From Gluconobacter wancherniae NBRC 103581 (lineage in GTDB: Bacteria > Pseudomonadota > Alphaproteobacteria > Acetobacterales > Acetobacteraceae): DNA of 64,000 nt. The translations under genes were made by a program, and so were the position numbers. The notes under the pieces are model-generated. The model ran no database searches and was not told the DNA's origin. It was given only the letters and a program-made list of their open reading frames with translations. The stretch covers positions 682,001-746,000 of the forward strand of contig NZ_BJUZ01000001.1 in NCBI RefSeq assembly GCF_007988885.1, written 5' to 3'. The stretch's first letter is position 1, and each line of letters opens with the position of its first letter. This document shows, piece by piece, positions 45,194-53,658 of the stretch.

Positions 45194-45919
45194 ATGACGC
45201 AAATGACGATCGGCCATCTGTACACCTCGCTCCATGCAGGGTGCGCCAGCGCGGTGGCTCGCGTCCTTGAGGCAAACGGTGTTGAGGTTGAGTTTTCAGA
45301 CCTTGACGCCGATGACATTGCCGAAGTTCTGGAATCGGGAGAAATTGATCTCCTGGTTTCTTCCTGGTTTCCGCGCGACGAAAAATTCATGGGCCCCGGT
45401 TTGCGGATTATTGGTGACCTCTACCAGCCGGTCACATCCTTCGCGGCTTTCGAGCCTTTAGGCCCGATTGAAACCCTGCTTGCTTCCGATTTTGATCGTG
45501 TGATCGTTGCAGACGACAGCCGGGAGGCTTTCGACTCCGCATCGGCACGTCTTCCGGCCCTGTCGGAACTGCCGGTGGAAATCGTGGGTGAGGGCGCGTT
45601 GGTCGAGCAGCTTGAAAAGGCTCAGGCTATGGGCAGCAGACCACTGGTGGTGGCAACGCAGCCGCATGCCATTTTTCACCTCCCGCTGCTGCATGTAATC
45701 GAGGATACTGCCTCACTTCTCGGTAAGGAAATGTCTGCGCGAATGATTATCCGCGACGATGCCGCAAGGAATGCAGACCAGGATCTTCTTGATGAGCTTT
45801 CAGAAATGATGCTTGGCAACAAGGTTATGAGCGCACTTGATTATGCAATTGGGGTTGAAGGGCAGGATCCTGACGATGCCGCTGAAGCTTGGCAGCGCGG
45901 CCGACTACTCCCGCGCTGA
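45194..45919 (+). CDS. OpuAC-like (glycine betaine type) binding-domain protein without signal peptide
   Basis: 241 residues. The fold resembles the substrate-binding domain of betaine ABC importers, seen in AVARVLEANGVEVEF, ESGEIDLLVSSWFPRDEKFM and the C-terminal DLLDELSEMMLGNKVMSALDY. It begins MTQMTIGHLYTS with no signal sequence and no lipobox. No permease or ATPase lies beside it. It may therefore be a cytoplasmic binding or sensor protein, or have lost its export signal. A strong hairpin follows the stop. Confidence 0.65.
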   Translation: MTQMTIGHLYTSLHAGCASAVARVLEANGVEVEFSDLDADDIAEVLESGEIDLLVSSWFPRDEKFMGPGLRIIGDLYQPVTSFAAFEPLGPIETLLASDFDRVIVADDSREAFDSASARLPALSELPVEIVGEGALVEQLEKAQAMGSRPLVVATQPHAIFHLPLLHVIEDTASLLGKEMSARMIIRDDAARNADQDLLDELSEMMLGNKVMSALDYAIGVEGQDPDDAAEAWQRGRLLPR

Positions 45920-45926
45920 TCCATTA

Positions 45927-45958
45927 AACCCGGACCAAGGATCACCTTGGTCCGGGTT
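45927..45958. terminator. Strong inverted repeat, probable bidirectional terminator
   Basis: AACCCGGACCAAGG and CCTTGGTCCGGGTT form a perfect 14-base stem with a four-base loop (ATCA), eight bases after the OpuAC-like stop. No T-tract follows, but the stem is strong and lies at a gene boundary next to a decayed region. Confidence 0.6.
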
Positions 45959-45975
45959 ACTTGCTGTATGCTGAT

Positions 45976-46190
45976 TTAACGAAAAATAAGGCCATCATCG
46001 ATCAGGACGGACTGTCCTGTAATTTGAGTCATTGCCAGAGGGATAGGCCACAAAAACTGCCATATCTTTCGGCGTTTCGACCCGGCCTATCACAATCCCG
46101 TCTACATATTTTATACGCTGCGCCAATCTCCGCGCCCGTAATCTTTGTCATTCGAATTTTTTTAAAAATTACGTTTAGAGGAGGCCACCT
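45976..46190 (-). pseudogene. Decayed short-chain dehydrogenase (acetoin/butanediol dehydrogenase type) remnant
   Basis: Read on the minus strand, three frames together give the C-terminal quarter of an SDR. VIFKKIRMTKITGAEIGAAY is in one frame, GRVETPKDMAVFVAY (46043-46087) in a second, and MTQITGQSVLIDDGLIFR ending at the TAA at 45976-45978 in a third. The order matches the end of SDRs of the acetoin or 2,3-butanediol dehydrogenase group, where the stretch GRV-TPEDV and ITGQ-L-VDGG are standard. At least two frameshifts separate the pieces, and the N-terminal three quarters are absent. It fills most of the 393-base gap between the OpuAC-like gene and the methyltransferase; the rest is AT-rich with nothing recognisable. 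Confidence 0.7.
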
Positions 46191-46312
46191 AACTAAAATG
46201 GATGTTCTCGTAATGAGTGATTTTTATAATGCGTAGCCTGAAAAAGTTCAGGGTGGCCGGGGAAAGGATAATTCGTTAAATTATAGTTATTGTGATGTGG
46301 ATTTGATGTCTC

Positions 46313-47188
46313 ATGAGTAGCTCTGAAAGCACCTCTGCTGTTTTTGATGCTTTCAGACGACTGGACGATGATGCGTGGCTTGCGGTTCTTGTCGCGTCGG
46401 TTCAGCAGCGGGAAATTGACGGTGTGGAGATGCCGGGATTTCCGTCAATACCGCTTCAAAGGGAGATTCATGGTCATGATGGAGAAGTTTCCATTCATGA
46501 AGCTCATGTCTTTTACCGTGAGATCAAAGCTTACTGCGCGTATGCTGGGAGCCCGATAACGTCAGCCACCGCTCTGATGGATTTCGGATGTGGCTGGGGC
46601 AGGATGGCTCGGCTTTTCATGAAAGATATTCCTCCCAGCCAATTGTTTGGAGTGGAAACGACTTCCCGCTTTTTGATGGCTGCCCGTCGGGCAAATCCCT
46701 GTCTGGCATTTCTGGAAAGCGAATTGACGCCACCTCTGCCTATGCAGGCAGAGGCACTGGATACGGTGGTCTCCTGGTCAGTGTTTTCGCATTTTGATGA
46801 ATTCCTCGCGGGGCACTGGGTTCGGGAGTTTCACCGATTGCTCAGGCCCGGTGGAATGTTCGTATTTACGACGCAGAGCAGGCGCTTCATTGCTTTTTGT
46901 GCGGAGCAAAGATTGCGCCGCGCATCTGGAATGAGGCTTGAGCATCCATGGCATGATGCCTGTGCGGACAGTTTTCTGGATGAAGCGTTGGAATTTTCGC
47001 GCTACGAGAAAGGACAATTTCTTTATGCCTCCTCGGCAAAACCGCCCCATCCTCAGGCGCATTACGGCGAGGCGATTATTCCGCGAAACTATATTATCAA
47101 AGTTTGGGGGCATCTGTTTCGGCTGGTCGAATACATGGATAACCCGGCCCGACTGCCGCAGGTTCTAGTCGTTTTGCAGAAAATATAA
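46313..47188 (+). CDS. Class I SAM-dependent methyltransferase of unknown substrate
   Basis: 291 residues. Motif I is LMDFGCGWGRMARLF, the acidic residue after beta-2 is in LFGVETTSR, and the post-motif WSVFSHFDEF plus LRPGGMFVFTTQS are typical of methyltransferase type 11/25 domains. The N-terminal 90 residues have no recognised fold. Upstream lies AT-rich DNA with a pseudogene, and the next gene is an unknown exported protein, so this small patch looks accessory. Substrate unknown; glycan or lipid modification would be speculation. Confidence 0.7.
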   Translation: MSSSESTSAVFDAFRRLDDDAWLAVLVASVQQREIDGVEMPGFPSIPLQREIHGHDGEVSIHEAHVFYREIKAYCAYAGSPITSATALMDFGCGWGRMARLFMKDIPPSQLFGVETTSRFLMAARRANPCLAFLESELTPPLPMQAEALDTVVSWSVFSHFDEFLAGHWVREFHRLLRPGGMFVFTTQSRRFIAFCAEQRLRRASGMRLEHPWHDACADSFLDEALEFSRYEKGQFLYASSAKPPHPQAHYGEAIIPRNYIIKVWGHLFRLVEYMDNPARLPQVLVVLQKI

Positions 47189-47259
47189 TCTGAAAAGCAT
47201 TGTTATTTTAGAAGAGGTGGTAGGAATAGTACGTCCCAGACTGGCTTTTCGAGGTAACA

Positions 47260-48003
47260 ATGTTTTCTCGTGGATTGGCGTTCAGTTTTCTGGCTGTGGT
47301 TGCTTTTACTCCGCTAAAAACTGCTTTTGCCGCAGATGAAAATATTAGCGTCACGGCCGAGAGAAGCCAGAAAGTCGCCGATTATCGGGACGTCGCGCAT
47401 ATATTCAGGCGCTTTGATCGTTTTCCCGCCGCAGCGAGGCAAGGGTTGTCGTTGCATTTGATTGGCTGGGTGGATCCCGGCCATGAGCTGCCGTCCGAAT
47501 CTCATCTCATGATACGGGCAAAATCTGGAGAAATTCCACTTTTTGCTGGTACCGATCATGACATGCATTTTCCGGTCAATGATGTCCTGTGGGCAGAAAA
47601 CCCGCCGATCATTCAGCGTTTACCTGTGGGTAGGATCGTAAAAGCGACGATGTCGATTGAGGTTTCCCTTCCGCAAGCATCATCTTTTTCGAAGTCCGAA
47701 GCGCAGCACTGGCTGAAGCAGATCGACGCCTGCATCGAAGATATTGTGGGTGTTATCTTTTCTTTCCTGATGCCCGATGCGCATCGCCTGAGAGTGGAGG
47801 TTGCCCCGGGTGCAACGCTTGAGGCTGTATCCGGCGGAAATGTGTGCCTTTTGCTCGATAATCGTGATGTTGAAAGCCGCATATTCCTGCTTAGGGTTCA
47901 GGACTATCCAGAGGGCACTGTTTTCAGGTCGAGCAAGCCATTTGTTAGAGTAAGTGTCAAAATTCCGGGGGATCCGAGTTTTGCTTTCACGCCTGACAAA
48001 TAG
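47260..48003 (+). CDS. Exported protein of unknown function
   Basis: 247 residues with a clear signal peptide (GLAFSFLAVVAFTPLKTAFA, cleavage before ADENI). The mature part is mixed alpha/beta with several predicted beta strands (GLSLHLIGWVDPG, PVLIxx-like SLPQASS stretches), and its single mature cysteines occur in DACIEDI and GNVCLLL. I recognise no family. Codon use and base composition are less GC-rich than in the fab genes that follow. It lies 71 bases downstream of the methyltransferase on the same strand and may be co-transcribed with it. Confidence 0.55.
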   Translation: MFSRGLAFSFLAVVAFTPLKTAFAADENISVTAERSQKVADYRDVAHIFRRFDRFPAAARQGLSLHLIGWVDPGHELPSESHLMIRAKSGEIPLFAGTDHDMHFPVNDVLWAENPPIIQRLPVGRIVKATMSIEVSLPQASSFSKSEAQHWLKQIDACIEDIVGVIFSFLMPDAHRLRVEVAPGATLEAVSGGNVCLLLDNRDVESRIFLLRVQDYPEGTVFRSSKPFVRVSVKIPGDPSFAFTPDK

Positions 48004-48074
48004 ACGCAGGATTTGACAGCAGGCGCCGGAGGCAGCATCACCCTGAGCCTGATTTAACGCCAGCAGGGGTTTGC

Positions 48075-49019
48075 ATGTCGGTTCACGCGTTCGTCTTTCC
48101 AGGTCAGGGCAGCCAGTCTGTCGGAATGGGCCAGGCCCTGCACGAGGCTTTTGCTTCTGCTCGCGCCGTCTTTCAGGAAGTGGACGATGCGCTGGAGACC
48201 CATCTGTCCAAGCTCATGTTTGCTGGCGATGCCGAAGAACTGACACGGACAGAAAACGCCCAGCCTGCTCTGTTTGCTGTTTCCATGGCTACGGTCCGTG
48301 CGTTGGAAGCAGAAGGCGCGTTCCGCCTGTCCGACAAGGCAGCGCTGGTAGCCGGGCACTCGCTTGGAGAATACTCGGCTCTCGCGGCTGCGGGCACGCT
48401 TGGTATTGCAGAAGGCGCACGCCTCCTGCGTCTACGTGGTCAGGCGATGCAACGTGCTGTGCCCGCGGGTGAAGGCGGTATGGCTGCTCTGCTGGGTGTG
48501 GATGAGGAGCAGGCTGCTTCAATCTGCACGGACGCTGCTCAGGGTGAAACGCTTGAGATCGCCAACGATAACGGTGGTGGTCAGATCGTGATCTCCGGGC
48601 ATATCGGAGCGATTGACCGCGCTATTGCGCTCGCCAAAGAGCGTGGCATCAAGCGTGCGGTAAAGCTTCCAGTGTCGGCACCGTTCCATTCTTCCCTCAT
48701 GGCACCTGCTGCACGTGAAATGGAAGAAGCGCTCGGGGTTGCAAAAATTTCTGCCCCGGCAATTCCCGTCATTGCTAACGTAACAGCTGCAAAAGCTACT
48801 GATCCCGCAGTCATTCGTGATCTGCTGGTGCGTCAGGTCACGGGTACTGTTCGCTGGCGTGAGAGCGTTCAGGCAATGGCGGCAATGGGTGTGACCAACA
48901 TGCATGAACTCGGTTCGGGCAAGGTACTCTGTGGTCTTGCACGCCGCATTGCCCCGGATCTGGCAGCGGACAACGCGGGAACGCCTGCCGAAATCGAAGC
49001 TCTGCTCAAGACCCTGTAA
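48075..49019 (+). CDS. fabD: Malonyl-CoA:ACP transacylase
   Basis: 314 residues. N-terminal FPGQGSQSVGMG and nucleophile GHSLGEYSAL (serine near residue 97) are standard, with the catalytic histidine in VSAPFHSSLM. It loads malonate on acyl carrier protein. It is the first of fabD-fabG-acpP-fabF-mltG, all on the plus strand with short gaps. Confidence 0.95.
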   Translation: MSVHAFVFPGQGSQSVGMGQALHEAFASARAVFQEVDDALETHLSKLMFAGDAEELTRTENAQPALFAVSMATVRALEAEGAFRLSDKAALVAGHSLGEYSALAAAGTLGIAEGARLLRLRGQAMQRAVPAGEGGMAALLGVDEEQAASICTDAAQGETLEIANDNGGGQIVISGHIGAIDRAIALAKERGIKRAVKLPVSAPFHSSLMAPAAREMEEALGVAKISAPAIPVIANVTAAKATDPAVIRDLLVRQVTGTVRWRESVQAMAAMGVTNMHELGSGKVLCGLARRIAPDLAADNAGTPAEIEALLKTL

Positions 49020-49031
49020 GGATAACGGATC

Positions 49032-49772
49032 ATGTTTTCTCTTTCCGGCAAGCTTGCTCTCGTTACGGGTGCATCTGGTGGTATCGGCGCTGCGATTGCA
49101 CGTCAGCTGCATGTGCAGGGTGCCACAGTCGTCCTGAGTGGCACGCGTGAACCTGCTTTGCAGGAACTCGCAGATAGCCTTGGCGAGCGCGCACTCATTG
49201 CCGTCGCAAATCTGTCCGATGCTGCCGAGGCTGATGGCCTGGTTGCCAAGGCTGAAGAAATTGCTGGCCAGACACTCGACATCCTGGTCAATAACGCGGG
49301 CCTCACGCGGGATACGCTTGCAATCCGCATGAAGGATGCTGATTGGTCGCAGGTCATGACGGTTGACTTGGAAAGCCCTTTCCGTCTGGCGCGTGCGGCC
49401 CTTAAGGGCATGCTTCGTCGTCGTTCGGGACGTATCATCTCGATTGCCTCCGTTGTCGGGACTACAGGCAATGCAGGTCAGGCAAACTATGCGGCGGCCA
49501 AGGCTGGCATTGTAGGCATGAGCAAGTCTCTGGCCCAGGAGGCCGGTCCTCGCGGGGTAACGGTCAATGTCGTGGCGCCTGGTTTCATCGAGACACCGAT
49601 GACGGATGTACTGTCTGATGGTATCCGTGAGAAACTTGTTGGTTCGATACCGCTTGGGCGTATGGGAAGCCCGAATGATGTTGCTTCCGCAGTGACTTAT
49701 CTGGCGTCTGAAGAGGCTGGTTGGGTTACGGGTACGACGCTGCATGTCAATGGCGGCATGGCGATGGTCTGA
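49032..49772 (+). CDS. fabG: 3-oxoacyl-ACP reductase
   Basis: 246 residues. Cofactor motif TGASGGIGAAIA, NNAG motif VNNAGLTRD, and catalytic S/Y/K in SIASVVGTTGNAGQANYAAAK. C-terminal GTTLHVNGGMAMV is typical of FabG. It reduces the beta-keto group using NADPH. It starts 12 bases after fabD. Confidence 0.95.
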   Translation: MFSLSGKLALVTGASGGIGAAIARQLHVQGATVVLSGTREPALQELADSLGERALIAVANLSDAAEADGLVAKAEEIAGQTLDILVNNAGLTRDTLAIRMKDADWSQVMTVDLESPFRLARAALKGMLRRRSGRIISIASVVGTTGNAGQANYAAAKAGIVGMSKSLAQEAGPRGVTVNVVAPGFIETPMTDVLSDGIREKLVGSIPLGRMGSPNDVASAVTYLASEEAGWVTGTTLHVNGGMAMV

Positions 49773-49978
49773 GAACGCTTGGCCTTTTGAGGTAAAGCGT
49801 GCTAATCGCGCGCTGCTTTGCCCGGCTTGATGAAGGCCGATGTCCGGTTCGTCCGGCGGCAACGCTTTTCCTCAGGGAAGAGCGGTTCTGTGCTGGAGGA
49901 CCTCTCGGGCCTCAGACTGGCAGAAGGCAGAACGATTTTTTTGAAACGCCCCGAACAGGGCATAAGGAACGAAGACAG

Positions 49979-50218
49979 ATGAGCGACATTGCTGACAAGG
50001 TGAAGAAGATCGTTGTCGAGCACCTCGGCGTCGAGGAAAGCAAGGTAACCCCCGATGCGTCCTTCATCGACGATCTGGGCGCAGACAGCCTCGACACCGT
50101 TGAACTGGTCATGGCTTTCGAGGAAGCATTCTCCGTCGAAATCCCTGAAGACGCTGCTGAGAAGATCGCAACCGTTAAGGATGCCATCGACTACATCGAG
50201 AAGCAGAAAGCGGCCTGA
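49979..50218 (+). CDS. acpP: Acyl carrier protein
   Basis: 79 residues, acidic, with the phosphopantetheine site [12 protein letters not shown]. The ATG at 49979 is preceded by an AAGGAAC ribosome binding site. The 206-base gap before it is longer than others in the operon and may hold an extra promoter, which would fit the high demand for ACP. Confidence 0.97.
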   Translation: MSDIADKVKKIVVEHLGVEESKVTPDASFIDDLGADSLDTVELVMAFEEAFSVEIPEDAAEKIATVKDAIDYIEKQKAA

Positions 50219-50226
50219 GTCGCTGC

Positions 50227-50269
50227 GGAGCCGGCTTGCCCGGCTCCATCCCGGCCTCTCAATGGCCGG
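50227..50269 (+). terminator. Two tandem hairpins between acpP and fabF
   Basis: GGAGCCGG/CCGGCTCC (50227-50247) and CCGGCC/GGCCGG (50251-50269) lie directly after the acpP stop. Neither is followed by a T-tract. They probably stabilise the acpP 3' end or partly terminate, allowing more ACP than FabF to be made from one transcript. Confidence 0.5.
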
Positions 50270-50338
50270 ATGTTACGGTTCGCCCGGGGTGACGGGCGTT
50301 CTGTCATGACGGATCACAACGTAAGAGATGAGGCATCG

Positions 50339-51622
50339 ATGAGCGGGACAGGAACGAACGGAAGACGCGTGGTCGTCACCGGTATCGGTGTTGTCAGCCC
50401 TCTTGCAGTGGGTGCAGAGCTGACCTGGAAACGTCTGATTGAGGCGCAGTCCGGTATTGGTCGCATCACACATTTTGATCCATCCGAGCTTCCCGCGCAG
50501 GTCGCTGGTGAAGTTCCAGAGGGATCAACAGCTGAAGGTGGTCTCACGCTTTCGGACTGGGTACCTATCAAAGACCAGAAGAAGATGGATCGTTTTATTC
50601 ATCTTGGTCTCGTCGCGGCAATTCAGGCTGTTGAGGATTCCGGCTGGAAGCCCGAGAATGAGGAAGACCGCTGCGCCACTGGCGTGATGATCGGTTCCGG
50701 TATCGGTGGGCTCCAGACCATTTATGAAGGCTCGCTGACAGTTGCGAGCGGACGGGCGCGTCGCCTGTCTCCCTTCTTTATTCCTTCCGCGCTGATCAAT
50801 CTGATTTCTGGTCACCTTTCGATCCGTTACGGCTTCAAGGGACCCAACCACGCTGCTGTTACGGCGTGCGCCACAGGCGTGCACGCTATCGGCGATGCAG
50901 CACGTCTGATTCAGTACGGCGATGCTGACGTCATGATTGCAGGTGGCGCCGAGGCTGCGATCTGCGCTCTGGGTATTGCGGGATTCTGTTCTGCCCGTGC
51001 ACTTTCCACTAGCTTCAACGATGATCCCACGAAGGCTTCACGTCCTTGGGATCGAGATCGTGACGGCTTTGTCATGGGCGAAGGTGCTGGCGTTGTCGTG
51101 CTTGAAGAGTATGAGCACGCCAAGCGCCGTGGTGCGAAAATTTATGGTGAAATCGGTGGGTATGGCCTTTCCGGTGACGCCCATCATATTACTGCTCCAG
51201 CAGAAGGTCACGAAGGCGCTTTCCGTGCCATGAAGGCGGCTATGCGCAACAGTGGTGTGACGCCTGCGGATATTGATTACGTCAATGCACATGGGACATC
51301 CACAATGGCGGATGATCTGGAGCTTGATGCAGTCGAACGGATGTTCGGGGCCGAAGGCAAGCGGATTGCGATGTCGTCCACGAAGTCTGCGATTGGCCAT
51401 CTGCTTGGTGCTGCCGGTGCGGTCGAAGCGATCTTCTGCCTGCTTGCCATTCGCGATGGCATTGCTCCTCCGACGCTGAACCTCGATAACCCTGCGCGTG
51501 AAAGCGTGATTGACCGCGTGGCCCACGAAGCACAGCAGCGCAAGATCAACGTAGCTCTGTCCAACAGCTTTGGCTTTGGCGGCACGAATGCGAGCATCAT
51601 TCTCAAGCGCTTTGAAGCCTGA
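50339..51622 (+). CDS. fabF: 3-oxoacyl-ACP synthase II
   Basis: 427 residues from the ATG at 50339, which has GATGAGG five bases upstream; ATG 50306 would add 11 residues. Catalytic cysteine in VTACATGVHAIGDA, histidines in VNAHGTST and SAIGHLLGAAG, and the closing NSFGFGGTNAS are all intact. It elongates acyl-ACP. It sits in the fab run ahead of mltG. Confidence 0.96.
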   Translation: MSGTGTNGRRVVVTGIGVVSPLAVGAELTWKRLIEAQSGIGRITHFDPSELPAQVAGEVPEGSTAEGGLTLSDWVPIKDQKKMDRFIHLGLVAAIQAVEDSGWKPENEEDRCATGVMIGSGIGGLQTIYEGSLTVASGRARRLSPFFIPSALINLISGHLSIRYGFKGPNHAAVTACATGVHAIGDAARLIQYGDADVMIAGGAEAAICALGIAGFCSARALSTSFNDDPTKASRPWDRDRDGFVMGEGAGVVVLEEYEHAKRRGAKIYGEIGGYGLSGDAHHITAPAEGHEGAFRAMKAAMRNSGVTPADIDYVNAHGTSTMADDLELDAVERMFGAEGKRIAMSSTKSAIGHLLGAAGAVEAIFCLLAIRDGIAPPTLNLDNPARESVIDRVAHEAQQRKINVALSNSFGFGGTNASIILKRFEA

Positions 51623-51641
51623 TCTGATCGGGTCCTAGGTA

Positions 51642-52676
51642 ATGGTTGTCGCTCCGCCCGAAGACGGGCGGAAACCACTTTCATTTCTGGCACTCCTAAA
51701 AGGGGGTAGGGCTTTTTTTCTCCTACCTCTTCTAGCGCTCGCGGGCGTTGCGGCGGGCTACGGCCACTATACCGATCCGGGCCCGCTCCCGAAATCAGAG
51801 ATCTTTGTTATCCCACACGGCAATGCTGCGCGTGTGACGAACGCGCTTCAGGAAGATGGCATTCTTTCCCAGACATGGAGTTCGGGCGTTTTTTTCAGAA
51901 TGGCAGCCTATCTGACGCATCGACAAGGTCAGATTCATGCAGCTGAACTGGCATTTCCGGCGCATGTGTCTATGGCGCATCTGTTGGATATTCTGCGACA
52001 TGCCCAGCCTGTCTCACATTCGCTTACAGTTCCCGAGGGCCTGACAGCTAAGCGAATAGCGGTAATCTTTCAAAAAGCGCCCGTTCTGCATGGGGACACT
52101 CCTGATTTACCCGAGGGTAGCGTGTTTCCGCAGACGATATCCTATGTCTGGGGCACAACGCGTGCTTCGCTTGTCGGGCGACTACAGGACTTGATGAAGT
52201 CTCACCTGCAGGCAGTGTGGGATGGACGTGATCAGGAAGCATTGGATGGCCTGATCAACTCTCCTGAAGAACTGCTAACACTTGCATCGTTGATCGAGAG
52301 AGAAACCTCTGTTGCGTCAGAGCGGCCACAGGTTGCACGCGTATTTCTAAACCGCCTTGGGCTTGGAATGCGCCTACAGACTGATCCCAGCGTCATTTAT
52401 GGTCTCAGTAATGGTCTGGGAACACTCGACCAGCCGCTCACACACGATGACCTTCTCGTGGCAGGGCCTTATAATACTTATCTTCAGTCCGGTTTGCCGC
52501 CCGGCCCCATCTGTTCTCCGGGGTTGTCATCTCTGGAGGCTGCGGCCCATCCAGCTGCAGGTAAAATGTTGTACTTTGTAGCGACCGGGCATGGTGGGCA
52601 TAATTTTGCCGAGACCCTTGGTGAGCAGAACCAGAATGTCCGCAGTTATCGCGAGGTTCGCTCAGCGCCACATTAA
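51642..52676 (+). CDS. mltG: Endolytic murein transglycosylase MltG
   Basis: 344 residues. One N-terminal membrane segment (FFLLPLLALAGVAAGYG), a LysM-like region, then the YceG domain. The catalytic glutamate is in LASLIERET (near residue 220), followed by LQTDPSVIYGL and GPYNTYLQSGLPPGPICSPG. MltG cleaves nascent glycan strands and sets their length. The position after fabF is conserved in alphaproteobacteria. A perfect terminator stem starts at its stop codon. Confidence 0.94.
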   Translation: MVVAPPEDGRKPLSFLALLKGGRAFFLLPLLALAGVAAGYGHYTDPGPLPKSEIFVIPHGNAARVTNALQEDGILSQTWSSGVFFRMAAYLTHRQGQIHAAELAFPAHVSMAHLLDILRHAQPVSHSLTVPEGLTAKRIAVIFQKAPVLHGDTPDLPEGSVFPQTISYVWGTTRASLVGRLQDLMKSHLQAVWDGRDQEALDGLINSPEELLTLASLIERETSVASERPQVARVFLNRLGLGMRLQTDPSVIYGLSNGLGTLDQPLTHDDLLVAGPYNTYLQSGLPPGPICSPGLSSLEAAAHPAAGKMLYFVATGHGGHNFAETLGEQNQNVRSYREVRSAPH

Positions 52677-52714
52677 AATATCCTGTGCAGCAAAGGAGGC
52701 TGCACAGGATATTT
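52676..52714. terminator. Bidirectional terminator between mltG and the SYLF lipoprotein gene
   Basis: A perfect 16-base stem (52676-52691 with 52699-52714) and seven-base loop; the arms read AAATATCCTGTGCAGC and its complement. Because the outer stem is A/T rich it provides a T-run on both strands, fitting two convergent genes. Confidence 0.8.
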
Positions 52715-52722
52715 GATCTTCC

Positions 52723-53574
52723 TCAGTAACCTGAGGAGGGCAGTGGCTGACTTTTCACAACGCCTTTTGGTGCGCTGTAATTCGCATAGGGGTTGTTGCC
52801 GACTTCGTCGTTTGCGGCGTTCGTCGCAGCTTTGGTTACTGTCGACGATGCGCTGGCAGTCGCTGCAGGTGTCACCTGAGCCACGCTGCTCATGATGCGG
52901 CGAAGTGGATCAGCGCTGGGATTGTTGACGCGCATCGTGACAATGATGTCCTCGGGGCCGACTGTCTGGTTATAATATGTGCGGTTAGCCCCGCTATCCA
53001 CGGTCAGCTTTGAGCCACCGAGCGCCACGCCAGCATACAGGCCATGCGCTTTCTGTGCCGCATAGATGTCGGTATTGCTTGCGCCTGCGGTGCTGTTTTC
53101 AACGCCCGTGCCAATGGTCGCGAAAGATGCGGAGGCATTTGCGTCAAACTTGAACTGGCTATCCAGCAGGGCCTGAATTCCATGCTGGGACATGATGAAG
53201 AAGATCATTTCGGAGTCCTGCATTCCGAGCTGCAGGCCAAGAGAACCGGAACTGAGACGGTAGAATGCGGGGTCGGACCATGATCCGCGGGCGTCCCGGG
53301 TCATTAGAACGCATCGACCACCTGCGCCCCCAAGACCAATCGACATGTTGAAGATTGATGGACACACCATGACTGCCTTGGCCTGTGCCAACAGCTTCTG
53401 GGAGCGGGAGGTGGGGGTTGTTCCAGAAAACAGGTCCTGAACGGCGAGGGTCGCGCGGTCCACGATGATCTGCTGCTCGGAGGCGTTGGTCTGGGTCGTT
53501 GAGGAGCAGGCCCCCATCGCGGTGCAGCCAAGGGCTGCAAGTGCGCTGGAGCGCAGAAAACCGTGGAGGGTCAT
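52723..53574 (-). CDS. SYLF-domain (Ysc84-like) lipoprotein
   Basis: 283 residues with a lipoprotein signal (lipobox AMGAC). The SYLF/Ysc84 domain is seen in AKAVMVCPSIFNMSIGLGGAGGR, YRLSSGSLGLQLGMQDSEMIFF and KAHGLYAGVALGGSKL. This fold binds phosphoinositide lipids in eukaryotes; the bacterial role is unclear but points to membrane lipid contact. The C-terminal 80 residues are Ala/Ser/Thr rich. It lies near the sphingolipid region but is separated from it by two unrelated genes. Confidence 0.82.
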   Translation of the reverse strand: MTLHGFLRSSALAALGCTAMGACSSTTQTNASEQQIIVDRATLAVQDLFSGTTPTSRSQKLLAQAKAVMVCPSIFNMSIGLGGAGGRCVLMTRDARGSWSDPAFYRLSSGSLGLQLGMQDSEMIFFIMSQHGIQALLDSQFKFDANASASFATIGTGVENSTAGASNTDIYAAQKAHGLYAGVALGGSKLTVDSGANRTYYNQTVGPEDIIVTMRVNNPSADPLRRIMSSVAQVTPAATASASSTVTKAATNAANDEVGNNPYANYSAPKGVVKSQPLPSSGY

Positions 53575-53658
53575 GTTATCAATCCCTATATGGACAAAAC
53601 GATGTGTGCTCCGGATTATGCGACAAATGCGGCCAAATCACGAGCCCGGAGCAGCAGT

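Noticed and set aside
48519-49862. 447-codon minus-strand open frame opposite fabD and fabG
   Set aside because: Both plus-strand genes are certain; the antisense product is rich in His, Arg and Cys with no fold, as expected from a shadow frame.
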